A stretch of DNA of 64,000 nt, taken from Acidicapsa ligni (GTDB lineage: Bacteria > Acidobacteriota > Terriglobia > Terriglobales > Acidobacteriaceae). The stretch's first letter is position 1. Each line of letters starts with the position of its first letter. Position numbers and translations under genes: made by a program. The stretch is from assembly GCF_025685655.1 (NCBI RefSeq), contig NZ_JAGSYG010000002.1, forward strand, positions 310,001 to 374,000, in the 5' to 3' direction. The notes under the pieces were generated by a model that had not been told where the DNA came from, searched no databases, and was given only the letters and a program-made list of their open reading frames with translations. Below, piece by piece: positions 18,858-26,974 of this stretch.

Positions 18858-20300
18858 ATGGAGAAGATCGTCATGCAGCACTTAATGCCGCAGAGTGAGT
18901 GGTTCGGAAGACTGGCAGTCAAGGTTCGTTTGCTGGGTGGAGTATCGCTGGTTTTTTGTATCGCCGGATGCGGCGGTTCTTCCTCATCCAAGACGACTGC
19001 GCCGCCTCAGCCCCAACCTCAGACATACCTTGCGCCAGCCGTGGCTTACACGGTTGAAGGAAGACCCGCAGATCCTAGTATCGCAACCTACACCGTGGAT
19101 GATATCGCGGATCATTTTTCGCAGAACATAGACACATCGCAGGGTCCGCAGGTGCTGAATTATGGGGATTTCAAGGCATTGCCGAATGATCTTCTCAGCC
19201 TGGGGACAACCACTACCTATAGCCAATTGGACAGTAGCTATGTCGCCACCACCTATCCTCAGCCTCTGCCCGGCTGGGCGATTGAGTTGCCCAATCAGGC
19301 AGGAGGGCTGGTGCAGGTGCAGGGGCTACCCGTTGCTCCAATGGTAGCTGCTACAAGCTGCCCGAGCATTACAACTCCACAGACCTGGCAATTCGTGACA
19401 ATACCTGCTGCTCTATTCCCTTCCGATTTAGGCCAGGAGGTTACGTTCACCTGGAATCCGATGACGGAAACTGCGTATGGCAGCGTGGACATCAGTACCA
19501 GCGGCAGCACCGTTACCCTTGATCATATTCAGCAGTTTACGCTGCCTTCTGAAGGTGGATCGGGGCTGCCGGCCATACCTGTTGGTTCTCCTATAATGGC
19601 AAGCTGTGGGCCAACTTTCTATGGAAACACCATCAGCATTCCAGACCCACTCCTTATTACGGATCCCGGTCAGGGCGGAGGCCAGTTAGTACAGCCCGCC
19701 GCTGTGATGGGAATTGGACCGACTGGTCTGCTTGTTGAAAACAACGGAAGCGATAGCTTCCACAATGTATTTACGAATCTCTACCAGAATGCCCTCGGGG
19801 CGGGTACAGGCGCTATCGGTCTACCCAAGCCGTCAAGCGCTGTGGACACCGGCACTCTGGTCGGTGCGCAGTATCGCGGTTTTATCTATGGTGCGGGACT
19901 TTATGCTGGCCCCGGTGCTGCCGGTACAGGATGGTCCTCCCATGTGGCGTCCTTTGGCTTTTCCAGTGTGCCGTCCAGTTGCGCCTCGGTTGCTGCCGCC
20001 ACCAGTACGCTGATTTACGGCGGAGATTTTCCGAATGATGATCCCTCCACTTCTCCTGTTAGCAACTGCGACTTTGCCATCGATCTGGGACCACAGGACA
20101 CGGCGAACTCCGGCCTGTACCGCCAGGCAACGGTATGGGTCGGCGGTGCCAAGGGCGCGAGCTATCCGACGAATACGACCGGGCAAAGTTATTCCTTTCA
20201 TGCTGTCGCAATTGCAGGGCAGTTGAATGGTAAGTACGCAATTTTCGTTATTGGGGTCGATTCCACTCAGCCTTGGGAGATTGATCTGCTGCCGAATTGA
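18858..20300 (+). CDS. Secreted lipoprotein of unknown function
   Basis: 480 residues. The signal peptide ends in CIAGC with Cys38 as the lipidation site, followed by a short Ser/Pro/Gln-rich tether. The rest is rich in Gly, Ser, Thr and Pro, with many short hydrophobic strands, so a beta-structured exported protein is likely. I recognise no domain. The stop of the TonB receptor is 2 nt upstream, which suggests translational coupling and a role as the receptor's surface partner; that role is inference. An internal ATG at 18873 is an alternative start that still keeps the signal peptide. Confidence 0.7.
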   Translation: MEKIVMQHLMPQSEWFGRLAVKVRLLGGVSLVFCIAGCGGSSSSKTTAPPQPQPQTYLAPAVAYTVEGRPADPSIATYTVDDIADHFSQNIDTSQGPQVLNYGDFKALPNDLLSLGTTTTYSQLDSSYVATTYPQPLPGWAIELPNQAGGLVQVQGLPVAPMVAATSCPSITTPQTWQFVTIPAALFPSDLGQEVTFTWNPMTETAYGSVDISTSGSTVTLDHIQQFTLPSEGGSGLPAIPVGSPIMASCGPTFYGNTISIPDPLLITDPGQGGGQLVQPAAVMGIGPTGLLVENNGSDSFHNVFTNLYQNALGAGTGAIGLPKPSSAVDTGTLVGAQYRGFIYGAGLYAGPGAAGTGWSSHVASFGFSSVPSSCASVAAATSTLIYGGDFPNDDPSTSPVSNCDFAIDLGPQDTANSGLYRQATVWVGGAKGASYPTNTTGQSYSFHAVAIAGQLNGKYAIFVIGVDSTQPWEIDLLPN

Positions 20301-20534
20301 GGCGTTGGATTGGTAGATTAATTCCGTTCATCGGGTGGACCGCATCATTTCGCTGCACTCTTGCTGAGAAGCAGCCTCGTAACTTGATTCGCGCCTTGAT
20401 TCATATCCGGAACGGCGTACCGCCGGAAGAGAGAAAGGCTCTCAGGGGCGAAAGTGAAACCAGTTGGGAGATTGTTGCGTCCTCAACGTTAGAGTCTCAT
20501 CTAAAAGAGGCATCTGTATTTATAAGGGGTATGC
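20301..20534. other. Intergenic region, no gene supported
   Basis: No convincing coding sequence; a short + strand frame through here has no family resemblance and runs into the next gene. AAGGGG at 20524-20529 serves as ribosome binding site for the oxidoreductase. No clear hairpin was found for the end of the preceding long transcript. Confidence 0.5.
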
Positions 20535-21533
20535 ATGTCCAGTGCAGTAACGATCGTTCGCTTTCATAAGACCGGGTCCGCTGATGTTCTTCAGTTTGAT
20601 CAAATCCCTCTTCCCGAGCCCGGTCAGGGTGAAGTCCGCATTCGCGTCAAAGCTCTCGGACTTAACCGCGCCGAGATTATGTTCCGCAATGGCCAATATC
20701 TCGAGACTCCGGTGTCTCCATCCAAGAATGGCTACGAGGCCTCCGGAATTATTGAAGCGGTAGGCCCGGATGTCGATTCCAAATGGATCGGTAAGGCTGT
20801 GAGCACTGTACCTGGAACTTTCAAACTCAACGAGCATGGAGTTTATGGCGAAGTCGCGGTTGTTCCTTTTCATGGGATAGCCGAATATCCCTCAACCCTC
20901 TCGTATGAAGAGGGCGCATCCATCTGGATGCAGTACCTCACCGCATATGGTGCGCTTGTTTGGCTCGGTAAGATTGCCAAAGGAGACTTCATTGTTATCA
21001 CCGCGGCCAGCAGTAGTGTAGGCGTGGCTGCGATTGAGATTGCCAAGGCAGAGGGCGCTATCAGCATCGCGGTCACTCGAACTGCTACGAAGAAGGCAAA
21101 GCTACTCGAACTTGGAGCAGATCACGTCATCGTTACCGATGAAGAAGACCTGGTCGTCCGAGTTAACGAGATCACCTCGGGCAAAGGCGCGCGGATCGTC
21201 TTCGATCCGATTGGTGGAAAGATTCTAGAATCGCTCGCTGCTGCGACAGCTCCCAAGGGCACGATCTTCGAGTACGGAGCCCTGGCTCCCGAACCCACTC
21301 CTTACCCTCTGTTCACGGCACTCGCCAAGTACCTTACTATCCGTGCTTATACACTCTTTGAGGTGACACCCGATCCTATATTCCCCAAGGCGAAGCAATA
21401 TATTTTCGACCATCTTGCTTCGGGTGCTTTCAAGCCCATTATTGATAAGAGATTTCGTTTCGCTGAAATTGTAGAAGCCCATCGCTATATGGAATCCAAC
21501 GCGCAAATCGGTAAGATCGTCGTCACGCTATAA
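20535..21533 (+). CDS. Zinc-independent MDR-family alcohol dehydrogenase / quinone oxidoreductase
   Basis: 332 residues, the normal length for the medium-chain dehydrogenase/reductase superfamily. The N-terminal GroES-like domain has GEVRIRVKALGLNRAE and GYEASGIIEAVG. The Rossmann domain carries a modified nucleotide loop (ITAASSSVGVAAIEIAKAEG, ~155-175) and ELGADHVI, typical of NADPH-dependent quinone reductases and zinc-less enoyl reductases. The cysteine-rich structural zinc loop of classical alcohol dehydrogenases is missing. The start is ATG 20535 after AAGGGG. The likely reaction is NADPH-dependent reduction of quinones or activated carbonyl/alkene compounds in the cytoplasm; the substrate is unknown. 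Its own promoter is expected in the 234-bp gap upstream. Confidence 0.85.
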   Translation: MSSAVTIVRFHKTGSADVLQFDQIPLPEPGQGEVRIRVKALGLNRAEIMFRNGQYLETPVSPSKNGYEASGIIEAVGPDVDSKWIGKAVSTVPGTFKLNEHGVYGEVAVVPFHGIAEYPSTLSYEEGASIWMQYLTAYGALVWLGKIAKGDFIVITAASSSVGVAAIEIAKAEGAISIAVTRTATKKAKLLELGADHVIVTDEEDLVVRVNEITSGKGARIVFDPIGGKILESLAAATAPKGTIFEYGALAPEPTPYPLFTALAKYLTIRAYTLFEVTPDPIFPKAKQYIFDHLASGAFKPIIDKRFRFAEIVEAHRYMESNAQIGKIVVTL

Positions 21534-21616
21534 ATCAACGCGAAAGGGTGGGTGCATAGCGGCGTGTGCGACCTGAAAGAACCAACGACGCCGCTGTTTA
21601 TAAATTAGGAGAAATA

Positions 21617-23332
21617 ATGAGTTACAAATACAACGCCGCTACATGGTGGAAACGATGGAGCGGATTCCAAATGGTTATGCTGATCGTGATGGTTGCGTTA
21701 GCGTCGTTTTCGCAGGCGGCGCGTGCACAGGAAACAAGATTACCTGCACAAGCGATACAACCTCAGCCGGGATTGCCGCTGGCGCCGGTTGTGAAGGCTT
21801 CGGCAGGCCCGGTGCAGGGGCTTGATAACCACGGTGTCTCCGAGTATCTGGGCATTCCATACGCGCAACCACCTGTTGGCGATCTGCGCTGGCAGCCGCC
21901 GTTGCCTTATCCTCAATGGATAGGGACACGGGAAGCGACGCACTTCGGTGCAACCTGCGCGCAGATCACGACGCTTGGGGCGTTTGCCGGTCCGCCGAAC
22001 AGTAATGAGGATTGCCTCTATCTCAATGTCTTTACGCCTAAGCAGGCTGGCAGCAAGAAGCTGGCAGTGCTGGTATGGATTCATGGAGGCGGCAATTTCG
22101 ATGGTGAGAGCAATGACTACGATGCGAGCAAACTCGCTTCGAAGGGCAACCTGATTGTCGTTACTCTCAACTATCGGCTGGGCCTGTTGGGCTGGCTGGC
22201 CAATCCGGCACTGGACCATGAGGGGCATGCGTTCGGCAACTACGGCCTGCTGGATCAGCAGTTGGCGCTGAAGTGGGTGCAGAGGAACATTGCATCCTTT
22301 GGCGGCGACCCGAGGAAGGTGGCTCTTGGCGGTCAATCCGCAGGATCAATCGATGCGTCGGCCAATGTGGTTTCGCAACTGGCGACGGGTCTGTTCAACC
22401 GCGCGATCTTCGAGAGCGTCCTGATCGACTCGATTTCATTGAGCGCTGGAGAAAAGCTGGGAAGCGCATTCTCGACGGCTGCCGGGTGCGGCACTGGTTC
22501 TGGCCCCGATGTTGCTACCTGCTTACGGCGCTTGCCTGTAGAGGCCATCCTGCGGTTGCAAGGGACAGAAAGCGCGAACGGTCCCTACGTCACTACTGCT
22601 CCAATTGCGGATGGCACGATTGTGCCGAGCCAGGGATTGTTCGATGCGTTGAAGAAGGGCAAGTTCGCGCACATGCCCATGATGAGTGGCTTTACGCATG
22701 ACGAATACAATTTCCCAATCGCGATTAACGAGTATTTTTCCGCGACGCCACAAACGCCTGTTTCCGAAGCGGATGTGAGGAAGTATGTGGAGACAACTTA
22801 TGCCGCGAATGCTTCAAAGGTGCTTGCAGCTTACGATTTAAGCGCTTACGCCACTCCTCAAATAGCGCTCGATGCGATGGGTACCGGATCGCTCATTTGT
22901 CCGCAGCAGGCTGTGAACGCGACACTGTCTTCGCAGGTTCCGCTCTATGCCTATGAGTTCAACGATCGGACGGCTCCCTTCTTTTTCCCGGAGTTGCCAG
23001 GCTTTCAGTCGCTGGCGTATCACACGGCTGACATTCAGTATTTGTTCTCCGGATATCATGGCGGCACGCGAGGAATAACGCATCCGCTTAACAGCGCGCA
23101 GGAGCAGCTTTCGGACGAGTTAGTGATGGCCTGGGCGAATTTTGCGAGGACGGGCAATCCAAACCGTGCGGGAGATCGGGCTGGAGATCGACCGTGGCCG
23201 CGCTACGATGTTCGCAAGCCCCGATCTTCGTTTTATCTGTCGGAAGACATTCCAGCTTCATCTCTGCGGACGGCTAATCAGATCTCCGAGGAGCATCAGT
23301 GCAAGCTCTGGGATAGTTTGCAGCTCCCTTGA
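21617..23332 (+). CDS. Secreted type B carboxylesterase
   Basis: 571 residues from ATG 21617, preceded by AGGAGA; an earlier in-frame start at 21566 lacks such a site. The signal peptide ends near AARAQ. Features of the carboxylesterase/lipase type B alpha/beta-hydrolase family are all visible: EYLGIPYAQPPVGDLRW, NEDCLYLNVF, the oxyanion loop WIHGGGNFDGES and the nucleophile elbow GGQSAGS with Ser241. A Glu/Asp acid and a C-terminal His (HTADIQYLF region) complete the expected triad. It hydrolyses ester bonds of small or aromatic substrates outside the cytoplasm. A 16-bp hairpin (23361-23406) follows. Confidence 0.9.
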   Translation: MSYKYNAATWWKRWSGFQMVMLIVMVALASFSQAARAQETRLPAQAIQPQPGLPLAPVVKASAGPVQGLDNHGVSEYLGIPYAQPPVGDLRWQPPLPYPQWIGTREATHFGATCAQITTLGAFAGPPNSNEDCLYLNVFTPKQAGSKKLAVLVWIHGGGNFDGESNDYDASKLASKGNLIVVTLNYRLGLLGWLANPALDHEGHAFGNYGLLDQQLALKWVQRNIASFGGDPRKVALGGQSAGSIDASANVVSQLATGLFNRAIFESVLIDSISLSAGEKLGSAFSTAAGCGTGSGPDVATCLRRLPVEAILRLQGTESANGPYVTTAPIADGTIVPSQGLFDALKKGKFAHMPMMSGFTHDEYNFPIAINEYFSATPQTPVSEADVRKYVETTYAANASKVLAAYDLSAYATPQIALDAMGTGSLICPQQAVNATLSSQVPLYAYEFNDRTAPFFFPELPGFQSLAYHTADIQYLFSGYHGGTRGITHPLNSAQEQLSDELVMAWANFARTGNPNRAGDRAGDRPWPRYDVRKPRSSFYLSEDIPASSLRTANQISEEHQCKLWDSLQLP

Positions 23333-23360
23333 TGGCTGAATATTTATCTACAGACGAACT

Positions 23361-23406
23361 CCAGGTCTACTCTCTGTTGCGGTTTCACGGCAGAGAGTAG
23401 GCCTGG
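23361..23406 (+). terminator. 16-bp hairpin after the carboxylesterase
   Basis: CCAGGTCTACTCTCTG pairs with CAGAGAGTAGGCCTGG across a 14-nt loop, with one G-U pair. No T run follows, so it is terminator-like but not canonical. Confidence 0.5.
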
Positions 23407-23441
23407 GAGAGTACATGATAACGAGGTGTGATTATTAGAGT

Positions 23442-23472
23442 TATACATAAAACTGTACAGATAACTGTATAT
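23442..23472 (+). promoter_or_regulatory. Candidate MarR operator upstream of the marR-type gene
   Basis: An AT-rich stretch 17-47 nt before the MarR-type start contains the direct repeat ACTGTA at 12-bp spacing. It also contains the palindrome CTGTACAG and the inverted pair ATACA/TGTAT. MarR proteins commonly bind such sites next to their own gene. Assignment is by position and symmetry only. Confidence 0.4.
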
Positions 23473-23488
23473 ATGAAAAAATCCATTT

Positions 23489-23941
23489 ATGAATGATCGA
23501 GCAGGTGTTTCCCGGGATGAGCGGGCTTCTGCACTTGCAGCAGAACTTCGTGCGAGCTTTGGGAAGCTGAAGCGAAAACTACGCGAACAAGGTGGGCGAA
23601 GTGATTTAAAGCCTTCCCATGCCTCTGTCGTTCTTCGTCTTGAAAAGGACGGCCCTGCGGCTGTATCGAGCCTCGCCCGAGCTGAGGGCATGCGTCCTCA
23701 GTCTATGAGTGTCATCATCACATCCTTGCTGGAAGCCGGATTAGTGAAAGGCTCTCCAGACCCGAATGACGGGCGGCAGACCTTGATTTCGCTCTCCAGA
23801 AAATGCGAGAAGCTGCTCCAGAAAGGTCGCGCCACAACTCAGGATTGGCTCACAACCACAATTCAGAACAAGCTCTCCAATCAGGAACAGGAAACGCTTG
23901 CCGCCGCCGTCAGCCTGCTCACGCGACTCATCGAGGATTGA
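23489..23941 (+). CDS. MarR-family transcriptional regulator
   Basis: 150 residues, typical MarR length. The winged-helix core is visible: a helix with PSHASVVLRLEKDGPAAVSSLARAE, the recognition region MRPQSMSVIITSLLEAGLV, and the wing DPNDGRQTLISLS, whose Asp/Arg pattern is characteristic of the family. It is expected to be a dimeric repressor responding to a small phenolic or oxidant ligand. Candidate operator repeats lie directly upstream, so autoregulation is likely. Downstream are an isochorismatase remnant and a small membrane protein on the same strand, which may be, or have been, its targets. Confidence 0.9.
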   Translation: MNDRAGVSRDERASALAAELRASFGKLKRKLREQGGRSDLKPSHASVVLRLEKDGPAAVSSLARAEGMRPQSMSVIITSLLEAGLVKGSPDPNDGRQTLISLSRKCEKLLQKGRATTQDWLTTTIQNKLSNQEQETLAAAVSLLTRLIED

Positions 23942-23997
23942 TGTGCCCCCGTGCAGAAACGCAACGCTCATCCCATCCCATTCGAGGAAAACACCGA

Positions 23998-24126
23998 ATG
24001 CCCGTTACGACACTTGATGCAAAGACCGCCCTCATTGTCGTCGATTTTCAGAAGGGTATTCTCAACTCACTCTTTATTCACCCTATCGCTGATGTGATCG
24101 AGCGAACTCGCACCAGGAGCGCATAA
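23998..24126 (+). pseudogene. Truncated isochorismatase-family hydrolase remnant
   Basis: A 42-codon frame (ATG 23998) begins MPVTTLDAKTALIVVDFQKG, the conserved N-terminus of isochorismatase-like cysteine hydrolases including the catalytic Asp of VVDFQ. It breaks off after about 38 residues and ends in a stop at 24124-24126. The family is normally ~180-220 residues, and the catalytic Lys and Cys are gone. The break joins directly to the ribosome binding site (AGGAG at 24114) of the next gene, which looks like an internal deletion. It lies 56 nt downstream of the MarR gene, a common partner for such hydrolases. A functional short peptide cannot be excluded but seems unlikely. Confidence 0.75.
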
Positions 24127-24128
24127 TT

Positions 24129-24458
24129 ATGAACTGGCTTTATTTTGTGTCGTACTTCTTCGGGGGAATTTTCCTGACCAACGCTATTCCGCATTTTGTC
24201 AGCGGAATGATGGGACAGCCTTTCCAATCACCCTTTGCGAAGCCTCCCGGCGAAGGTCTTTCCTCATCTACTGTGAACGTTCTCTGGGGCTTTTTTAACG
24301 CCGTCGTCGGGTATCTTCTCGTGGTTCGCGTTGGCAACTTTGATCTGAGATCGATAAGCGACGTTCTTGCACTTGCGGTTGGCGCACTGCTGATTAGCCT
24401 GTTCTCGGCACGGCATTTCGGCCAGTTTCATGGGGGTAATTCGCCGGAACGTTCCTAA
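24129..24458 (+). CDS. Small three-helix membrane protein
   Basis: 109 residues. Three hydrophobic segments are visible: ~3-27 (YFVSYFFGGIFLTNAIPHFV), ~50-67 (VLWGFFNAVVGYLLVV) and ~78-95 (VLALAVGALLISLF), with short polar loops. AGGAG at 24114, inside the isochorismatase remnant, is the likely ribosome binding site. I do not recognise a characterised family. Position suggests MarR-controlled co-expression with the former hydrolase. Confidence 0.75.
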   Translation: MNWLYFVSYFFGGIFLTNAIPHFVSGMMGQPFQSPFAKPPGEGLSSSTVNVLWGFFNAVVGYLLVVRVGNFDLRSISDVLALAVGALLISLFSARHFGQFHGGNSPERS

Positions 24459-24512
24459 AGAACCCAGCAGGTGCTTTCAGGGTTTGAGCATCTTCAATTT
24501 CCGTGTGTCGGT

Positions 24513-25313
24513 CTACGAGAGCTTGGGTTCGGCTGTTTGAACCATTTCCACGAGTACCTTGCGAGTTTCGTCGGCGTTCTGCACTGCGCGGAGGAAGTTG
24601 ATTCGTGTTCCCTTCATCCCGTCTGCTGTTTTCAAGCGAAGGTGAAACCCAAGGCGGTCGACTGCTGTCATTGTAGCTTCGCTGGCTTCGAGGTTCGAGT
24701 GGGCCCTGGCCAGCAGAATCATCGCGGGGACGTGGTCCGTATTCATGTGGCTCAGAATCCTCGGGGCGGCCTCCGCTAGAGGATCGATCTTTGCGATGAG
24801 ATAGTCATCTGCGGTCACCCACCCCATCACGCCGAAGCCGCCTACGTAATAGATGTCGAGGGGTTGCAGACGATAAAAACCGAAGTCTTTGAAATCGACC
24901 CAGGAACGGCTGTTCTCATACCGTGCAAGATAGCGCTCGCGAGCCGCGGAGTTTTCTTCCTCGGGTACGGGGAGGACATCGCCGACCAGAGTAGCTCGTG
25001 CAGTGCCGAGTGGATCGCCATCGCCCGCCTGACTCACAAACAAACTGGCGCGCGGATCTGCCTGAAGGTTCTGGGTGTGCATTGCCATGTTGCTGATTAG
25101 GAAGATAGGCCGTCCGCTCTCGTCGATTGCATAAGGCATGAGAGATCCGAACGGGTAGCCTGGCCGCTTCAGCGATATAGTCGACAATGTCGCGATGGTA
25201 CCAAGCGAGACCAGAGTGCGCACCCGCTCGGCGTAACTGGGCTCTGGAAGCTGAGATGCGCTCGGATCGGTATATGCGTGCCTGCGAGGGGATACGGACT
25301 CTGTTGTAGACAT
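24513..25313 (-). CDS. HugZ-like FMN-binding split-barrel protein (pyridoxamine 5'-phosphate oxidase fold plus DUF2470)
   Basis: 266 residues from the - strand ATG whose first base is 25313 (MSTTESV), with AGGAG upstream. An upstream in-frame ATG at 25427 would add 38 basic residues and is less likely. The N-terminal ~170 residues show the split-barrel pattern (TLVSLGTIATLSTI, GYPFGSLMPYAIDESGRP, ASLFVSQ). The C-terminal ~80 residues contain ILSHMNTDHVPAMILLARA, typical of the DUF2470 domain of heme-utilisation protein HugZ. Relatives bind FMN or heme and may degrade heme or protect against oxidants. Function in this organism is inferred from architecture only. Confidence 0.85.
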   Translation of the reverse strand: MSTTESVSPRRHAYTDPSASQLPEPSYAERVRTLVSLGTIATLSTISLKRPGYPFGSLMPYAIDESGRPIFLISNMAMHTQNLQADPRASLFVSQAGDGDPLGTARATLVGDVLPVPEEENSAARERYLARYENSRSWVDFKDFGFYRLQPLDIYYVGGFGVMGWVTADDYLIAKIDPLAEAAPRILSHMNTDHVPAMILLARAHSNLEASEATMTAVDRLGFHLRLKTADGMKGTRINFLRAVQNADETRKVLVEMVQTAEPKLS

Positions 25314-25569
25314 TCGTGTTTGACTCCTACGTCTATGGTACGTCGGCCGGAACGCCGATCTTGCGGCGCTAAGGATTGGATCGCGACAGCTCATCTTTAG
25401 ACAGTTCGGATCAAGACGAGCCTTCACTTGTTCTCTCTATTTAACTTTTGCAGGTGTTCCACTCTCGCTCTCTAACAAAATTCAACCAAGAGCTCTGTCG
25501 GCGCGTCAGATAGACAGATGGCTGGTCTCGGCTGGCCGTGACTTTATCTTTTTGGGAGCTGCAACAACG

Positions 25570-26133
25570 ATGTCAAACTTTTTAGATGTCTTCTCTACCG
25601 CACTTCCTTATAGCGAATACCTAGCGACGGGCACTGAGGAACAGCAACGCCGCTGGACGCAGGTCTATGACATTGCGCAGCTCGATGCTACGCAACAGCA
25701 ACTAGTAGCCGGCTTTGAGCGAGAGATGAAAATTCTGGTTCATAGCGGCATCTGGTGCGGAGATTGCGTCGAGCAGTGCCCGTTGATTGAGCGCATCGCC
25801 GAAGCGAATTCTGCAAAGATCGATTTACGGTTCGCTGAACGCCAGATGACCGGTGAGCTTGCTGAAGACTTGCGCGTCAATGGAGGAAGCCGGGTTCCCG
25901 TGGTTCAATTCTTCTCTGAAGACGGATTGTGGTGCGCCACGGTGGGAGATCGGACCCTCAATCGCTATCGAGCTCTTGCCTTGAAGCGGCTTGGCCCTAG
26001 CTGCCCAACGGGGATTCTTCCTCCCGAAAAAAGTGAAGTAGAGGCGACGCTCGCAGACTGGCTCAACGAGGTCGAGCGCGTGCAGCTTATGCTGCGTCTG
26101 ACTCCCAGGCTGCGGGAGAAACATCAGGATTAG
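25570..26133 (+). CDS. Thioredoxin-like family protein
   Basis: 187 residues from ATG 25570, with GGGAG upstream; a TTG at 25552 is an alternative. A W-C-G-D-C active-site motif is at residues 62-66, followed by a helix. A cis-Pro motif (SRVPVVQF) lies about 50 residues later. This is a thioredoxin fold with an extra N-terminal helical part, like the Thioredoxin_9 group. No signal peptide, so it is a cytoplasmic thiol reductant or redox switch. It is divergently placed from the HugZ-like gene and convergent with bshB1, hinting at a redox theme; that grouping is inference. Confidence 0.85.
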   Translation: MSNFLDVFSTALPYSEYLATGTEEQQRRWTQVYDIAQLDATQQQLVAGFEREMKILVHSGIWCGDCVEQCPLIERIAEANSAKIDLRFAERQMTGELAEDLRVNGGSRVPVVQFFSEDGLWCATVGDRTLNRYRALALKRLGPSCPTGILPPEKSEVEATLADWLNEVERVQLMLRLTPRLREKHQD

Positions 26134-26181
26134 GTGAGGATAAAGATAGCGGCTGCCGGTGAACATGTTCTACGCTGTACT

Positions 26182-26209
26182 CATTGCTGTTCGATCTGGA
26201 ACAGCAATG
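26182..26209. terminator. Hairpin between convergent thioredoxin-like and bshB1 genes
   Basis: CATTGCTGTTC and GAACAGCAATG form a perfect 11-bp stem with a 6-nt loop between two converging genes. Probably serves both directions; T runs are weak. Confidence 0.55.
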
Positions 26210-26224
26210 CAGCGACTGATTTAA

Positions 26225-26974
26225 CTACCGGAGTGAAGGAAGATCACTGATTGAGCCAAGCCGCAAAGGAGCCTCGCTCACGAATGCTTCCCCGTGATGG
26301 ACGCCGATCAGAGAACCGAAAAACCGATCGCGAGATTCCAGCCCGAATAAATAATCGTTCATTCCTACCGGCACCACACCAAAGCCCTCGGCTGTTTTTG
26401 AAAATTGCGAGGCGTGCATACGAAGCAGTTCGAGTTTACGGTCGTAGACCTCGGAAATGTCGACGACCATGCCAGGTTGCGTGAAGTGGTGCAAAAGGTA
26501 ATACAGGTAAGCCGAAGACTTGTGTGGAGGATTTGGATCGTTCGACTTTTTCAGCGTGCAATAGATAGCGGCATTCCGGATGAGGTTTCCAGTCGCGGCA
26601 TGATCTGGATGACGGTCTGTCCAATAGGGCGCCAGCACCATCTTCGGACGCCATCTTCGAATGACACTCGCAATTTTCTTTCGGTTCTCTACGGAGTCGA
26701 TGACTCCGCAATCCGGTAGATTGAGGTTTTCACGAAACCGGGCACCGACCGAGAATGCGGCGTCCTGCGCCTCTTTATCGCGTTCCTCAGTCGTACCTCG
26801 AGACCCCATTTCACCCCGAGTGAGATCCACGATACCGAATGAAGTGCCAGATGCCTGGAGCTTTAATACTGTTCCGCCTGCCCCCCATTCGACATCATCA
26901 GGATGCGCACCGAAGAGCAAAATGTCTACCCGGGTCTCATCATTCTGGAGTTGGTTCTGTTTCGCGTCTGCCAT
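26225..26974 (-). CDS. bshB1: BshB1-type bacillithiol biosynthesis deacetylase (PIG-L/LmbE fold)
   Basis: 249 residues. Zinc site motifs are AHPDD at residues 23-27 and RHPDH at 121-125. The stretches IVDLTRGEMGSRGT, NLNLPD, VVDISEVYDRKLELLRMHASQF and HHGEAFVSEAPL match BshB1 rather than mycothiol or general GlcNAc deacetylases. The enzyme removes acetate from GlcNAc-malate in the cytoplasm, the second step of bacillithiol synthesis. The partners BshA (glycosyltransferase) and BshC (cysteine ligase) are not in this window. It shares a hairpin terminator with the convergent thioredoxin-like gene. Confidence 0.9.
   Translation of the reverse strand: MADAKQNQLQNDETRVDILLFGAHPDDVEWGAGGTVLKLQASGTSFGIVDLTRGEMGSRGTTEERDKEAQDAAFSVGARFRENLNLPDCGVIDSVENRKKIASVIRRWRPKMVLAPYWTDRHPDHAATGNLIRNAAIYCTLKKSNDPNPPHKSSAYLYYLLHHFTQPGMVVDISEVYDRKLELLRMHASQFSKTAEGFGVVPVGMNDYLFGLESRDRFFGSLIGVHHGEAFVSEAPLRLGSISDLPSLR

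Noticed and set aside
20297-20569. 90-residue + strand frame after the lipoprotein
   Set aside because: It overlaps the oxidoreductase start in another frame and has no recognisable features.
25314-25427. N-terminal extension of the HugZ-like protein
   Set aside because: The extra 38 residues are irregular and basic and the downstream ATG has a proper ribosome binding site.
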